Of a stretch of 61,006 nucleotides of DNA, positions 15,188 through 21,976 are shown in pieces. A program made the position numbers and the translations under genes. How positions within the stretch are numbered: position 1 is the stretch's first letter; each line of letters begins with the position of its first letter. A model generated the notes under the pieces. That model was given only the letters and a program-made list of their open reading frames with translations, did not search any database and was not told where the DNA came from. The stretch comes from a virus. Location: the IMG/VR virus record IMGVR_UViG_3300028809_000015, positions 1-61,006 of that record; one strand, 5' to 3'.

Positions 15188-15529
15188 TCATTCTTGATCG
15201 CATTCACGCTCGGCTTGAACTGGAGCGCTCAGTGGCCCAAGTTGGAACCAATCTGGTTTTTGCCCGCCGACATCCCCCGTATAGCAATCTTTGCGCTCTT
15301 CGTTCCCATCCTTGAATTGGATTTCCAAGGTGGGCGTTGCCCAGAAGGAGCTATCGATCCCGCCGATCTGCAAACCGTCGGCGTCAAAATCCTTGGTAAA
15401 TTCGCCGTTTTTAAAAACGGTTTCCGAAGTCCAGAACCAGTCTTCGTGCATTCCCATCGATGCGCTCTCAATTCGATCGCGATGCATCTCGATGTATTCC
15501 TTTGCGCTTTTGAAGTCGTAAGTCGCCAT
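15188..15529 (-). CDS. Accessory protein of unknown function
   Basis: A 113-residue protein from ATG 15529 with GGGAGAGAAG before it. MATYDFKSAKEYIEMHRDRI and GMHEDWFWTSETVFKNGEF then WATPTLEIQFKDGNEERKDC suggest a small beta-rich domain. A plus-strand frame of 202 codons overlaps but lacks a ribosome site and is judged a shadow. Function unknown. Confidence 0.75.
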   Translation of the reverse strand: MATYDFKSAKEYIEMHRDRIESASMGMHEDWFWTSETVFKNGEFTKDFDADGLQIGGIDSSFWATPTLEIQFKDGNEERKDCYTGDVGGQKPDWFQLGPLSAPVQAERECDQE

Positions 15530-15652
15530 GCTTCTCTCCCTATTTGGTTGCTGGTGGCCGGCACCACATCCTTAATCCCGGCAGGTCAGAAATCGCCAAC
15601 ACAGAAGCGGGCCGGGCACCAATCCGGCATGGCACTGTCAAGACGTGCCCCA

Positions 15653-15949
15653 CTAGTCGGCCGCATGATTCCGGTAGCGGCCAAGCTGATTTCTTCCCCG
15701 GTTTATCGTCCCGGCATATTTCCGGCTTTGCGTGCTCTGCGTAACAACCTTCCACACCGCCGCTTCTGTGTTGCCCCTGCTCTTACCCGGCAAGGGCTTT
15801 AGGTGTCGGTGGCCGGTGCTGACTTCTTCCGGCTTGCCGTGCAGTCCGAACAACGGTACCGGCTCGTTACACTGCTCTTTCTCATAGCGCATCAGCATTG
15901 CGCTTTCACCAACAGGGAGGGCGACTGTATTGGCCCCGTGCGATGCCAT
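15653..15949 (-). CDS. Doubtful protein in an ambiguous 545-bp stretch
   Basis: A 98-codon frame from ATG 15949 (GCGGAAAG before it). It carries ALPVGESAMLMRYEKEQCNE then PVPLFGLHGKPEEVSTGHRH. The LPVGE start recurs in the protein at 16419-16586, which supports it. Between 15530 and 16074 several other frames on both strands also stay open (for example minus 15540-15755, plus 15803-16051), so coding assignment is uncertain. The remainder of the stretch holds nothing I can identify. Confidence 0.4.
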   Translation of the reverse strand: MASHGANTVALPVGESAMLMRYEKEQCNEPVPLFGLHGKPEEVSTGHRHLKPLPGKSRGNTEAAVWKVVTQSTQSRKYAGTINRGRNQLGRYRNHAAD

Positions 15950-16074
15950 CTTTCCGCATCCGGTTTGCGTTCCGACCATCGAAGCCGGTGCCGCAAGTCG
16001 CCCTTCCTGTTAGCCGCCACGTTTCGTGGGCGAGACGGCGCAGCTAGTTAATCTGCGCACCAAGGGAGACTCGG

Positions 16075-16422
16075 TTAGTTACCCGGCCCGAAGTCTTCGG
16101 GTGTCATAGCGTCAACAATTACTTCGGCGCGTTCCTCGGCGATGCGTTGTGCTGCTGCGTTGTATTCCTTGAGGACAAGACCGATTAGCCGCTCACCATC
16201 GCCAAGCAAAGCCGCCCTGATTTGATCGGCCATCGCTTCGTCAGCAAGACGGCAAAGAATTCCGTCTGCAACTTCAAGTGCATCTGAATCATTGGTAAGC
16301 ACAGTCAATTGCAAGCCTTCGGCTATGCTCTTTGCTCGCGTATCAATCAGAGCCTGACGGTCGTCCGCGCTGTGGAATGCCTTACGAAATAGGCGCTCTG
16401 CTACTAGTTGGGCGTTGATCAT
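16075..16422 (-). CDS. Helical protein of unknown function
   Basis: A 115-residue protein from ATG 16422, overlapping the upstream gene by four bases; longer frames run through that gene. Sequence INAQLVAERLFRKAFHSADD then EEYNAAAQRIAEERAE-like helices and the end DAMTPEDFGPGN. Acidic and helical. First block of the early-left transcript; function unknown. Confidence 0.7.
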   Translation of the reverse strand: MINAQLVAERLFRKAFHSADDRQALIDTRAKSIAEGLQLTVLTNDSDALEVADGILCRLADEAMADQIRAALLGDGERLIGLVLKEYNAAAQRIAEERAEVIVDAMTPEDFGPGN

Positions 16423-16586
16423 TTGGATGCTCCCTGAATCGCTTCCCGCGCCATCGCAGCCATATCCAGCGCTGTTAATGTCGCGTCGTACGCTATGCGC
16501 TCTAGAGTCGCCATCGCTGTGTCTCGTGCGATGACGCTGCACTCTTCGCCGACTGGCAACGGCGTTGATGTATGTTTCGCACTCAT
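16419..16586 (-). CDS. Small protein of unknown function
   Basis: A 55-residue protein from ATG 16586. It begins MSAKHTSTPLPVGEECSVIA and ends with a helix (ALDMAAMAREAIQGASK). It overlaps both neighbours by four bases, so it sits in a translationally coupled trio. Function unknown. Confidence 0.65.
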   Translation of the reverse strand: MSAKHTSTPLPVGEECSVIARDTAMATLERIAYDATLTALDMAAMAREAIQGASK

Positions 16587-16915
16587 GCTGCACCTGCTTT
16601 GGTGAGAGCAGCGCATTCAGTTATTAATAATCCCTTGATGACTTTCTCTTTAGCGGATTGGGCCTGCCGTTCGGCGAATACTTGCTTATTGATGTCATTG
16701 ATTTCGTCGAATACTTTTTGCGCCAAGTGCTTGCGGATGAATGAGCCTTCTTCGGTTTCGCCCGTGGCAATTTCGATGAGTTTTTGATCGCGACGGAGAA
16801 CGGCTAATCCGGCTTCCTCAAACGAAACACCGTTAAGCATGGCCGGCATCATTCGCAACAGAAATTGCGCCGCCGCCTCGATGTCTTTCTGCGTTGCTGT
16901 ATGTCTCGCTTCCAT
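16583..16915 (-). CDS. First gene of the early-left operon, unknown function
   Basis: A 110-residue helical protein (EAAAQFLLRMMPAMLNGVSF, then KHLAQKVFDEINDINKQVFA). It lies about 48 bp below the predicted start site of the strong leftward promoter at 16970-16997, so it is among the earliest products. No family recognised. Repression by the CI-like protein is predicted from the operators over that promoter. Confidence 0.75.
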   Translation of the reverse strand: MEARHTATQKDIEAAAQFLLRMMPAMLNGVSFEEAGLAVLRRDQKLIEIATGETEEGSFIRKHLAQKVFDEINDINKQVFAERQAQSAKEKVIKGLLITECAALTKAGAA

Positions 16916-16969
16916 CCCAATCCCCTTATGTCTTCGCTGACCAGCGGCGTTGTGTTGCGGTATGGACTT

Positions 16970-17013
16970 AACTATACGCGAATGAATAGATATGTCAATA
17001 CGTGAATGGATAG
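16970..17013 (-). promoter_or_regulatory. Early-left promoter with two repressor operators
   Basis: Read leftward: -35 TTGACA (16997-16992), 16-bp spacer, -10 TATAGT (16975-16970). Two similar sites overlie it, CTATACGCGAATGAATAG (16971-16988) and CAATACGTGAATGGATAG (16995-17012), 24 bp apart centre to centre. They match, in reverse orientation, CTATCCATTCGTGTATAG at 22718-22735 beside the repressor gene. The outer CTAT...ATAG gives partial dyad symmetry. Control by the CI-like repressor is inferred. Confidence 0.75.
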
Positions 17014-17053
17014 AAATATGCGAAAATATCCCCAGCCCGATCTGGGCGAAGAA

Positions 17054-17072
17054 ATCCCGGACTAACCGGGAT
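17054..17072. terminator. Short hairpin, possibly bidirectional terminator
   Basis: ATCCCGG (17054-17060) pairs with CCGGGAT (17066-17072) around a five-base loop. The tails are CTTTAA on the plus strand and TTTCTTC on the minus strand. It separates the early-left promoter from the gene at 17124. Weak T-runs make termination uncertain. Confidence 0.35.
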
Positions 17073-17123
17073 CTTTAAGGCAGTTAAGGCAGGGAGTCTC
17101 GAAGGGGTATTCTTGGAGATGTG

Positions 17124-17300
17124 ATGCTGAACAGTATTGGCGAAATGCCGCTGGTTAAGATTTATAGTTTAGACGGCCATATGTGGACGGTCTGGCCGGA
17201 TGGGAGGATTGATGGGTTCCCTCCCGGCGTTTTTGTAATCAACCATGCGCAGGAGATCGATTGCCGGCTCAGGAATGAGGTGTGCATTGATGTCAGCTAA
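17124..17300 (+). CDS. 58-residue protein on the opposite strand
   Basis: A plus-strand gene in a leftward neighbourhood: ATG 17124 with GGAG seven bases upstream, stop at 17300. Sequence MPLVKIYSLDGHMWTVWPDG and GFPPGVFVINHAQEIDCRL looks like a real beta-rich small domain. It is divergent from the early-left promoter and could share its repression. Function unknown. Confidence 0.65.
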   Translation: MLNSIGEMPLVKIYSLDGHMWTVWPDGRIDGFPPGVFVINHAQEIDCRLRNEVCIDVS

Positions 17301-17360
17301 ATAACAATAGCCCGCAAGCCGGTTGGCTATGCGGGCCATTTAATGGGTGTAAATGGGCGT

Positions 17361-17422
17361 AAAAAACCGGCTCATGGCCGGTTGGTAGGGGGGCGGAAAA
17401 GAAAAACCCGCCGGAGCGGGTT
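17361..17422 (-). terminator. Tandem terminators of the kinase gene
   Basis: Read leftward, AACCCGC/GCGGGTT (17405-17422, CCGG loop) is followed by TTTTTC. Next AACCGGC/GCCGGTT (17365-17383) is followed by TTTTTT (17361-17366). Both lie downstream of the leftward dTMP kinase gene. A further GC hairpin at 17310-17336 lacks a T-run. Confidence 0.75.
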
Positions 17423-17449
17423 GGGAATCTTTGAGCGGATGTATCTGGC

Positions 17450-18172
17450 TTATAGGGCCGTCGAAGCCAATTTCTTTTTAATGCTCCACCAATCACATGT
17501 GTCGGTGTGACGAGGAATGCAATAAACTGGCTCGTCGCAGCCGTACTTTTTTGCGCACCGCTTTTCTTTCAATGCGCCGCCAACCAGCTTGTCAATAATC
17601 GATTTGTGAAGTAGTGGGACAGACATGGTGGCATCCACTCGGGCCAAGACAGGATCGGCTTCTGAGATTTGGCGGAATATATCGCCAGCCTTTGTCAGGT
17701 CATCCTGGCGCTCGAAGTTATTCAATGCTCCGTCACGACCACGAACGCGGCTCACCGCCAAGTCAGATGGCAAGTCCATCCAGAACGCAACATCGGGGAC
17801 GACAACCTCATGCCGAATACGGGCCTCTATTTCCTTATAGTCACCAACTAGAATGCCCTGATAGGCAATCGTTGAGTAAAAGTAACGATCCAGAATAACA
17901 ATACTTCCAGACTCTAGCGCCGGGATGATTTTGTTGTTTAGATGGTCTTGTCTGTCATGGATGAATGCCTCCAGCTCTTCTGCAAATGGCATGCGCCCAT
18001 TTAAAGCAGATTCTCTGAGCTTCTTTCCCCACTGTCCGTCCGTTGGCTCTTTGGAAACGATGACATTTTCGCCGATGGCGGTAAGGGCGTCTTCAAGCAA
18101 ACGGACCTGAGTGGTCTTGCCAGCACCGTCGATTCCGTCAAAGACAATTAAAATGCCGGGATATGTATTCAT
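17450..18172 (-). CDS. tmk: Thymidylate (dTMP) kinase
   Basis: A 240-residue kinase converting dTMP to dTDP with ATP. The P-loop is GIDGAGKTT (residues 13-21). EPTDG lies at 42-46. The D-R-Y motif is D95-R96-Y97 in LDRYFYSTIAYQG. AFWMDLPSDLAVSRVRGRD carries the LID-proximal arginines. Unusually, residues about 205-240 form a Cys- and Lys-rich tail (KRCAKKYGCDEPVYC, then TDTCDWW) not usual in this family. It is framed by its own terminators, consistent with an independently transcribed accessory gene boosting DNA precursor supply. Confidence 0.92.
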   Translation of the reverse strand: MNTYPGILIVFDGIDGAGKTTQVRLLEDALTAIGENVIVSKEPTDGQWGKKLRESALNGRMPFAEELEAFIHDRQDHLNNKIIPALESGSIVILDRYFYSTIAYQGILVGDYKEIEARIRHEVVVPDVAFWMDLPSDLAVSRVRGRDGALNNFERQDDLTKAGDIFRQISEADPVLARVDATMSVPLLHKSIIDKLVGGALKEKRCAKKYGCDEPVYCIPRHTDTCDWWSIKKKLASTAL

Positions 18173-18206
18173 GCCCGCGAGTATAACAAAACTGGTTTGC
18201 AGTAAC

Positions 18207-18231
18207 GAAAAAAAGCCACCCGAAGGTGGCT
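18207..18231 (-). terminator. Strong rho-independent terminator
   Basis: AGCCACC (18214-18220), loop CGAA, GGTGGCT (18225-18231); read leftward it is followed by a run of seven T. It ends the two-gene leftward unit 18300-19012 and isolates it from the kinase gene. Confidence 0.85.
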
Positions 18232-18299
18232 ATCGCTGGCTCTAAAGAAGGTCGCACCAATTAGGGACACCTCATTGAGCTGAGCGTTTTTTGGGGGCA

Positions 18300-18473
18300 C
18301 TAGGCGGCTTGTTTTAGCGCTAGGGTTTTACTCTGCGAGCACAAGGCGTCTATAACGATACTCTTCCCGACTTTTTGGGCAGCCTCGTGAATGCAATTTT
18401 TGATAATCCTATCAAAAGATTCTGGATTGACATCCCGTACTGATGCCAATGTGGTGTGGTGAGTGGTTTTCAT
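18300..18473 (-). CDS. 57-residue protein of unknown function
   Basis: ATG 18473 has AGGAG five bases upstream, overlapping the stop of the gene above it. The sequence begins MKTTHHTTLASVRDVNPESF and continues with DRIIKNCIHEAAQKVGKSIV, a small helical protein. It is co-transcribed with the GNAT-like gene and followed by a strong terminator. Function unknown. Confidence 0.7.
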   Translation of the reverse strand: MKTTHHTTLASVRDVNPESFDRIIKNCIHEAAQKVGKSIVIDALCSQSKTLALKQAA

Positions 18474-18481
18474 CTTTTCTC

Positions 18482-19012
18482 CTATGTTGCAGAAATCACA
18501 AGCCAGCGGCCTTCAATTTTTGTGGAGTAGTCTCCACTAATTTGGGCGGAAAGTCGTTCTTTAAGGGCGATCAGCAATTTCATTAAGCTGTCATTTCGAC
18601 CATATAGTTTCACGACCCTAGCCATATGTCGTCCTGTTAGCCCAATAGTTCCAATTGTGGCTATCGCATAGATGTCTAATACCTGCAGAAGTTTCTCAGG
18701 GTTTGCGTCAACTTGTTCTGGTGCAAATTCAGGCGAAAATTTAACGCTCAGCATTTTTAGCCACCCTCTGTCTGCGCCGACTCGTTGATGGTAAACAATA
18801 TCAACGACAGCAACTGCAGCCGAATTTCCCTCTAGAAATATACCATACGCAAAAGAATCTCCATTTGCGTTTCCATAATTGGAGTGATTCTCGGCCCAAT
18901 CCAATACCATTTCATAATCAAGCGCGGGCATATCCAAATCCTCTGCGGCTTGTATCCAGGCTTCTCGCGTAGCGGCAAGTGATTCAATGGTGAATTGTTT
19001 GAGATTACCCAT
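18482..19012 (-). CDS. GNAT-like accessory protein
   Basis: A 176-residue protein from ATG 19012; the frame extends to a TTG at 19099 but that start is poor. The arrangement of LAATREAWIQAAEDLDMPAL, a central strand-rich part (AAVAVVDIVYHQRVGADRGW, LKMLSVKFSPEF) and a helical end (LMKLLIALKERLSAQI) recalls GNAT acetyltransferase folds, but the acetyl-CoA loop is not clear. The upstream region is notably AT-rich, as in acquired accessory genes. Function uncertain. Confidence 0.65.
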   Translation of the reverse strand: MGNLKQFTIESLAATREAWIQAAEDLDMPALDYEMVLDWAENHSNYGNANGDSFAYGIFLEGNSAAVAVVDIVYHQRVGADRGWLKMLSVKFSPEFAPEQVDANPEKLLQVLDIYAIATIGTIGLTGRHMARVVKLYGRNDSLMKLLIALKERLSAQISGDYSTKIEGRWLVISAT

Positions 19013-19169
19013 TAATAAATTTGCCTTTTTATTTAAAAAATCATCGTAAAAATTGCAAGCCCAGTACTGTACTTTATTATTAATATTGTGGCTTACCAAA
19101 ATTTGGTTTATTCGCAGAAACTTAATCCCGTTTTGCGTCCGCCATTAAACCCCAATCCTCTCTTTACGA

Positions 19170-19188
19170 CATCCCATGTTCATGGGGC
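19170..19188. repeat. 19-bp palindromic boundary element, copy 1
   Basis: CATCCCATGTTCATGGGGC, with CCCAT/ATGGG arms. It lies 50 bp beyond the 3' end of the gene at 19238-19429 and upstream of the 18482-19012 cassette. Same-orientation copies are at 20592-20610 and 21228-21246. Confidence 0.7.
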
Positions 19189-19237
19189 CTTATTCTTGCG
19201 GGGATTTTGTCGACAGGCGGAGAGAGGCGGTAATAAG

Positions 19238-19429
19238 CTACGCGAGCCAGCCGAAGCCTTTTGCCATCAGGCCGGCAAGGCCAAGGGCAACAGCAATAAT
19301 CGCTCCGAACAGGATACGGAAGTCAGTTTTGAGGTCTTGGCGCAGCTCACGAGCATCGACCTTCAGCTCTGCAATGTCACGCTGAATGTATTCGGTGGTT
19401 GATTCTAATTTTGCTACGCGAGCTTCCAT
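19238..19429 (-). CDS. Coiled-coil protein with C-terminal membrane helix
   Basis: A 63-residue protein from ATG 19429 (GGGA upstream); a longer frame lacks support. Residues 1-38 form a coiled coil (MEARVAKLESTTEYIQRDIA, then ELKVDARELRQDLK), followed by a membrane segment (ILFGAIIAVALGLAGLMA). The layout resembles XhlA-type phage membrane proteins, but it lies far from the lysis genes. An envelope or exclusion role is possible. Position 19430-19580 upstream holds its promoter region and no gene. Confidence 0.7.
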   Translation of the reverse strand: MEARVAKLESTTEYIQRDIAELKVDARELRQDLKTDFRILFGAIIAVALGLAGLMAKGFGWLA

Positions 19430-19580
19430 ATTCCCATCTTCTGGCTGCCCTCCAGTCGGAGGCGTTTCATCACCAGAATAGGGGGCGCGTGTGCGTATGT
19501 CAATCCGCAGCGGCGCAGGGCTACACAACCGGGATGTATTCAATGCCGTTCTGAATGAGGGGAATGGCGCTATGAGTAGG

Positions 19581-19877
19581 TTAGGGCGAACGATCTATTT
19601 CTTTATGTGTTGCGACGCGACGGAGTGTCGCTTGAGTCCCGTCGATCTCCAAAGAAATCTTGTAGGAGTGATTAGAGAACACATCAATGGTATAAACTTT
19701 TGGATTTGATGAGTAATCGACGCAATGAAGTCGTCGAGAAGTGGGCACTGGTACTTTGTACAAATCTTCGATGGCAGCCTTGGCTGCTTTCAATATATCA
19801 GGAGGGAGCCCTTTCAGTTCCCGCTCAAAACGCTTCGTTGGTTTCGTTGCTTTAATTGTTGGGACGAACGGAGGCAA
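19581..19877 (-). CDS. RelE/ParE-type toxin
   Basis: A 98-residue protein with a TTG start immediately after the antitoxin stop. KRFERELKGLPPDILKAAKA, then a strand region (SRRLHCVDYSSNPKVYTIDV) and SYKISLEIDGTQATLRRVAT ending H-K-E-I-D fit the RelE/ParE superfamily fold. Such proteins cleave ribosome-bound mRNA or poison gyrase; which applies here cannot be told. Order (antitoxin then toxin, no gap) is typical of type II modules. Confidence 0.75.
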   Translation of the reverse strand: MPPFVPTIKATKPTKRFERELKGLPPDILKAAKAAIEDLYKVPVPTSRRLHCVDYSSNPKVYTIDVFSNHSYKISLEIDGTQATLRRVATHKEIDRSP

Positions 19878-20375
19878 TCACACACCCAGCGCGGCAAATA
19901 AATCATCAGAAGATGTGTAGGGCCCGCCTGGCAGTGGCTCGTCAAAGTCCGCGTCGTGCTCACCAATAGCCCAGCACAGAGAATTGATGGCATTATGCAG
20001 ATCCGCTGCGGCGTTTAGCATGTCATAGTACGCCTCAACAACGCCATCATCTTCGCATAATTCTTCGGACCGCTTGGCGGACTCGCATTTTCTTACGAAT
20101 TTTGCGTGTACCGAGCCGAGCAGATCTCTTGTCTCTTCAAGAGACTTGACGATTGATCCATCCTCATCAATAACCTTTGCATAGCCCCTGACTCGAACAA
20201 TCTCGCCACGGACAGTATTGGTATGGTAAGACATCTGCTCCTTGATCAGATCAAGGACGGCAATCGTTTTGTCGATTGCCTCGAGTAGATCAAGGTCACG
20301 CGCAGTAGCGCCGACGATGCGGTTCAGCGCACGAAATTTACTCGCTTCGTGAGTGTTCATATCAACTCGGCTCAT
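19878..20375 (-). CDS. Candidate antitoxin, unusually long
   Basis: A 165-residue protein from ATG 20375 (GGGGGAATCATC upstream). It is largely helical with no visible HTH or ribbon-helix-helix. The C-terminus ADFDEPLPGGPYTSSDDLFA followed by ALGV is the kind of tail that wraps RelE-type toxins. The length and the N-terminal helical part (residues 1-130) are unusual for an antitoxin. It abuts the toxin gene. A palindrome lies at its promoter (20419-20434). Confidence 0.65.
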   Translation of the reverse strand: MSRVDMNTHEASKFRALNRIVGATARDLDLLEAIDKTIAVLDLIKEQMSYHTNTVRGEIVRVRGYAKVIDEDGSIVKSLEETRDLLGSVHAKFVRKCESAKRSEELCEDDGVVEAYYDMLNAAADLHNAINSLCWAIGEHDADFDEPLPGGPYTSSDDLFAALGV

Positions 20376-20418
20376 GATGATTCCCCCATGGAAATACTCT
20401 AGTTCTTTTCGTGGAGTT

Positions 20419-20434
20419 TAGCAAACTTTTGCTA
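20419..20434. promoter_or_regulatory. Palindrome at the toxin-antitoxin promoter
   Basis: TAGCAAACTTTTGCTA has perfect seven-base arms around CT, 44 bp upstream of the antitoxin start. It is a candidate operator for autoregulation of the toxin-antitoxin pair. Confidence 0.5.
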
Positions 20435-20591
20435 TTGACAGGCTTCTTTATTTCGCGTAAGGGAATGCGGTTTATCAAAAATCTCCACTCTTGGTTAGTG
20501 GCTTGATCTTTGTGTTTTGTTCCATGCTGCCCATTCCAATGGCGACAATGCAATTGCAAAAATGCATTACACCTTAGACCCACCAAGGCGG

Positions 20592-20610
20592 CATCCCATA
20601 TCTATGGGGC
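20592..20610. repeat. 19-bp palindromic boundary element, copy 2
   Basis: CATCCCATATCTATGGGGC, 35 bp beyond the 3' end of the gene at 20645-21001 and upstream of the toxin-antitoxin cassette. On its left side it shares TGCATTACACC-like sequence with copy 3. Confidence 0.7.
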
Positions 20611-20644
20611 TGAATCGATTCGTGCCAGACGCAAGTTAATTCCG

Positions 20645-21001
20645 TCAGCAATATGCGCCATGCTTTCGACAAAGCAAGCGTGCGTGCCTTTCGCACTTCT
20701 TAAGCGCCTCTTGTCCATTACGGACATGTAGCAAACACTTAGTGCGGCCAACTTCTTCAGGGATGGATCTGCATTGATCAAGTGCCGCTACGTATTCCCA
20801 GCGTCTTTCAATTTGCATTTCAAGTACAACATGTTGCTCAACCCAGAAGTCCTTCGGGGCATATTTTTCTCTGAGGGCGCTTAGTAAGCCATCTGGCTCG
20901 CAGCGCACCAATTCAATCCGCAGTTGGAAGTCTTTTGCTTGCGCCGATGATTGACTCAATAGCGCAAGCAGCCAGAAGGCTTTTGCAATTGCCTTCATCA
21001 T
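20645..21001 (-). CDS. Exported cysteine-rich protein
   Basis: A 118-residue protein with a signal peptide (MMKAIAKAFWLLALLSQSSA, cut near QAKD) and a mature part with six cysteines (for example LVRCEPDG, QCRSIPE, KCLLHV, KKCERH, LLCRKHGAYC). It follows the YHYH-like gene with a four-base gap and no clear ribosome site, so translation is probably coupled. Secreted or periplasmic; function unknown. Likely a lysogenic accessory gene. Confidence 0.7.
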   Translation of the reverse strand: MMKAIAKAFWLLALLSQSSAQAKDFQLRIELVRCEPDGLLSALREKYAPKDFWVEQHVVLEMQIERRWEYVAALDQCRSIPEEVGRTKCLLHVRNGQEALKKCERHARLLCRKHGAYC

Positions 21002-21004
21002 TGG

Positions 21005-21136
21005 TCAATGACAGTGGTAACCACCGGTCGAGTGATCTCGATGGCAACCGTTTCTATCCGTTCCGCCAGAATGTGCAAAAGAAGCAGTGCTTGTAACAAG
21101 TGCCATTGCCAGTACTGTTGCGATTAGTTTTTTCAT
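21005..21136 (-). CDS. 43-residue exported YHYH-like protein
   Basis: ATG 21136 follows AAGGAAAGACAA. Residues 1-21 are a signal peptide (MKKLIATVLAMALVTSTASF). The mature 22 residues contain HSGGTDRNGCHRDHSTGGYH then CH, the Cys/His motif (GCH...TGGYHCH) of small YHYH-type exported domains, a plausible metal site. It forms a secreted-protein operon with 20645-21001. Confidence 0.8.
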   Translation of the reverse strand: MKKLIATVLAMALVTSTASFAHSGGTDRNGCHRDHSTGGYHCH

Positions 21137-21227
21137 TTGTCTTTCCTTTTCTTATGCAAGATGGCGTGTCGTTATGTCACGTCTAAAATTGCATAAAAGG
21201 AATTACACCGCAAACCTCATACATCCG

Positions 21228-21246
21228 CATCCCATATTTATGGGGC
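21228..21246. repeat. 19-bp palindromic boundary element, copy 3
   Basis: CATCCCATATTTATGGGGC begins three bases beyond the 3' end of the gene at 21249-21521 and lies upstream of the secreted-protein cassette. The three copies are identical at 15 or more of 19 positions. Confidence 0.7.
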
Positions 21247-21248
21247 CA

Positions 21249-21521
21249 TCAGAGCTTCCCGGGCTTGACCATCTTGCTTGCGAGCTTGCTAAGGATGTTC
21301 AATAATCGGCCAGCAGCGGTAAGCCCAGATACTGGATCGTCTCGATATGTGCCGGTTGCTCCGATTCCATGCTCAAAGTCGGTCAGGCGCAGGGCAAAGA
21401 GCATTCCTGTTACTTCGCCTCGTTCGGCCTTTTCAATGATTTCCCTGCAAACTGCGATCGTGTCTTTGTTCTGGTATTCAACGATTGTGATTGCGTTGCT
21501 TGGCGGCGTCTTCTTCGGCAT
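21249..21521 (-). CDS. Phage protein of unknown function next to the Arc gene
   Basis: A 90-residue protein from ATG 21521 with GGAG upstream. AITIVEYQNKDTIAVCREII, EKAERGEVTGMLFALRLTDF and TAAGRLLNILSKLASKMVK form a pattern that I recognise from temperate phage immunity regions but cannot name. Its start lies 44 bases inside the Arc-type gene, so the two form a coupled unit. Confidence 0.7.
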   Translation of the reverse strand: MPKKTPPSNAITIVEYQNKDTIAVCREIIEKAERGEVTGMLFALRLTDFEHGIGATGTYRDDPVSGLTAAGRLLNILSKLASKMVKPGKL

Positions 21522-21834
21522 GATGGGTTTCTCCTGAATCGGTTAGCTTTTTGTTTAATGCCTTTACCGCATCTTGGATTGCCCCGCCGTCTTCTTGTTC
21601 GCCGCCAATGCGGATGAATATACGTTCGCGGCCCCAGCGCCGGATTAGCTCGTCGATCAGCTCGCCGTCGCTGAATGCGCCCAGTTCGTGACGAGTCTTA
21701 AGACTTTCCTCAAGGCGCTCCACGATTTCTGCGTTGAGTGACCATTTTGGCTTTCCTGCCGCTGCTTCTTCCAGTTTAGACCTCAGATTTGGCTGCATGC
21801 GCAAGCCGAATGGAGCAATGTTTTTATATTTCAT
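21478..21834 (-). CDS. Arc-type ribbon-helix-helix regulator (third copy)
   Basis: A 118-residue protein. The N-terminal domain FGLRMQPNLRSKLEEAAAGK, then WSLNAEIVERLEESLKT, is an Arc-type ribbon-helix-helix. Residues 50-118 add an acidic, polar part (AFSDGELIDELIRRWGRERI). Two similar ATATC(C/T)GGAA sites at 21853-21862 and 21888-21897 lie just upstream and may be operators. It overlaps the next gene by 44 bases. Distinct in sequence from the two Arc-type proteins at the left end. Confidence 0.8.
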   Translation of the reverse strand: MKYKNIAPFGLRMQPNLRSKLEEAAAGKPKWSLNAEIVERLEESLKTRHELGAFSDGELIDELIRRWGRERIFIRIGGEQEDGGAIQDAVKALNKKLTDSGETHHAEEDAAKQRNHNR

Positions 21835-21976
21835 CCCCCGGAAATTAACCGCATATCCGGAACAAATGTGGCTACATAGGTGTAACTATATCTGGAATCA
21901 TCAGTCAAATTGCTGGTCGTGGTCGTAGTTAAAATACGCGCCCATTAAGGCGAGTGATTTCTGCGAGGAATAGGTT

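Noticed and set aside
17310-17336. Hairpin GCCCGCA/TGCGGGC as a terminator of the 17124 gene
   Set aside because: Stem is good but neither strand has a T-run after it, so it is only noted with the nearby tandem terminators.
20362-20586. 74-codon minus frame above the antitoxin gene
   Set aside because: It runs through the promoter region and palindrome of the toxin-antitoxin unit and has no ribosome site.
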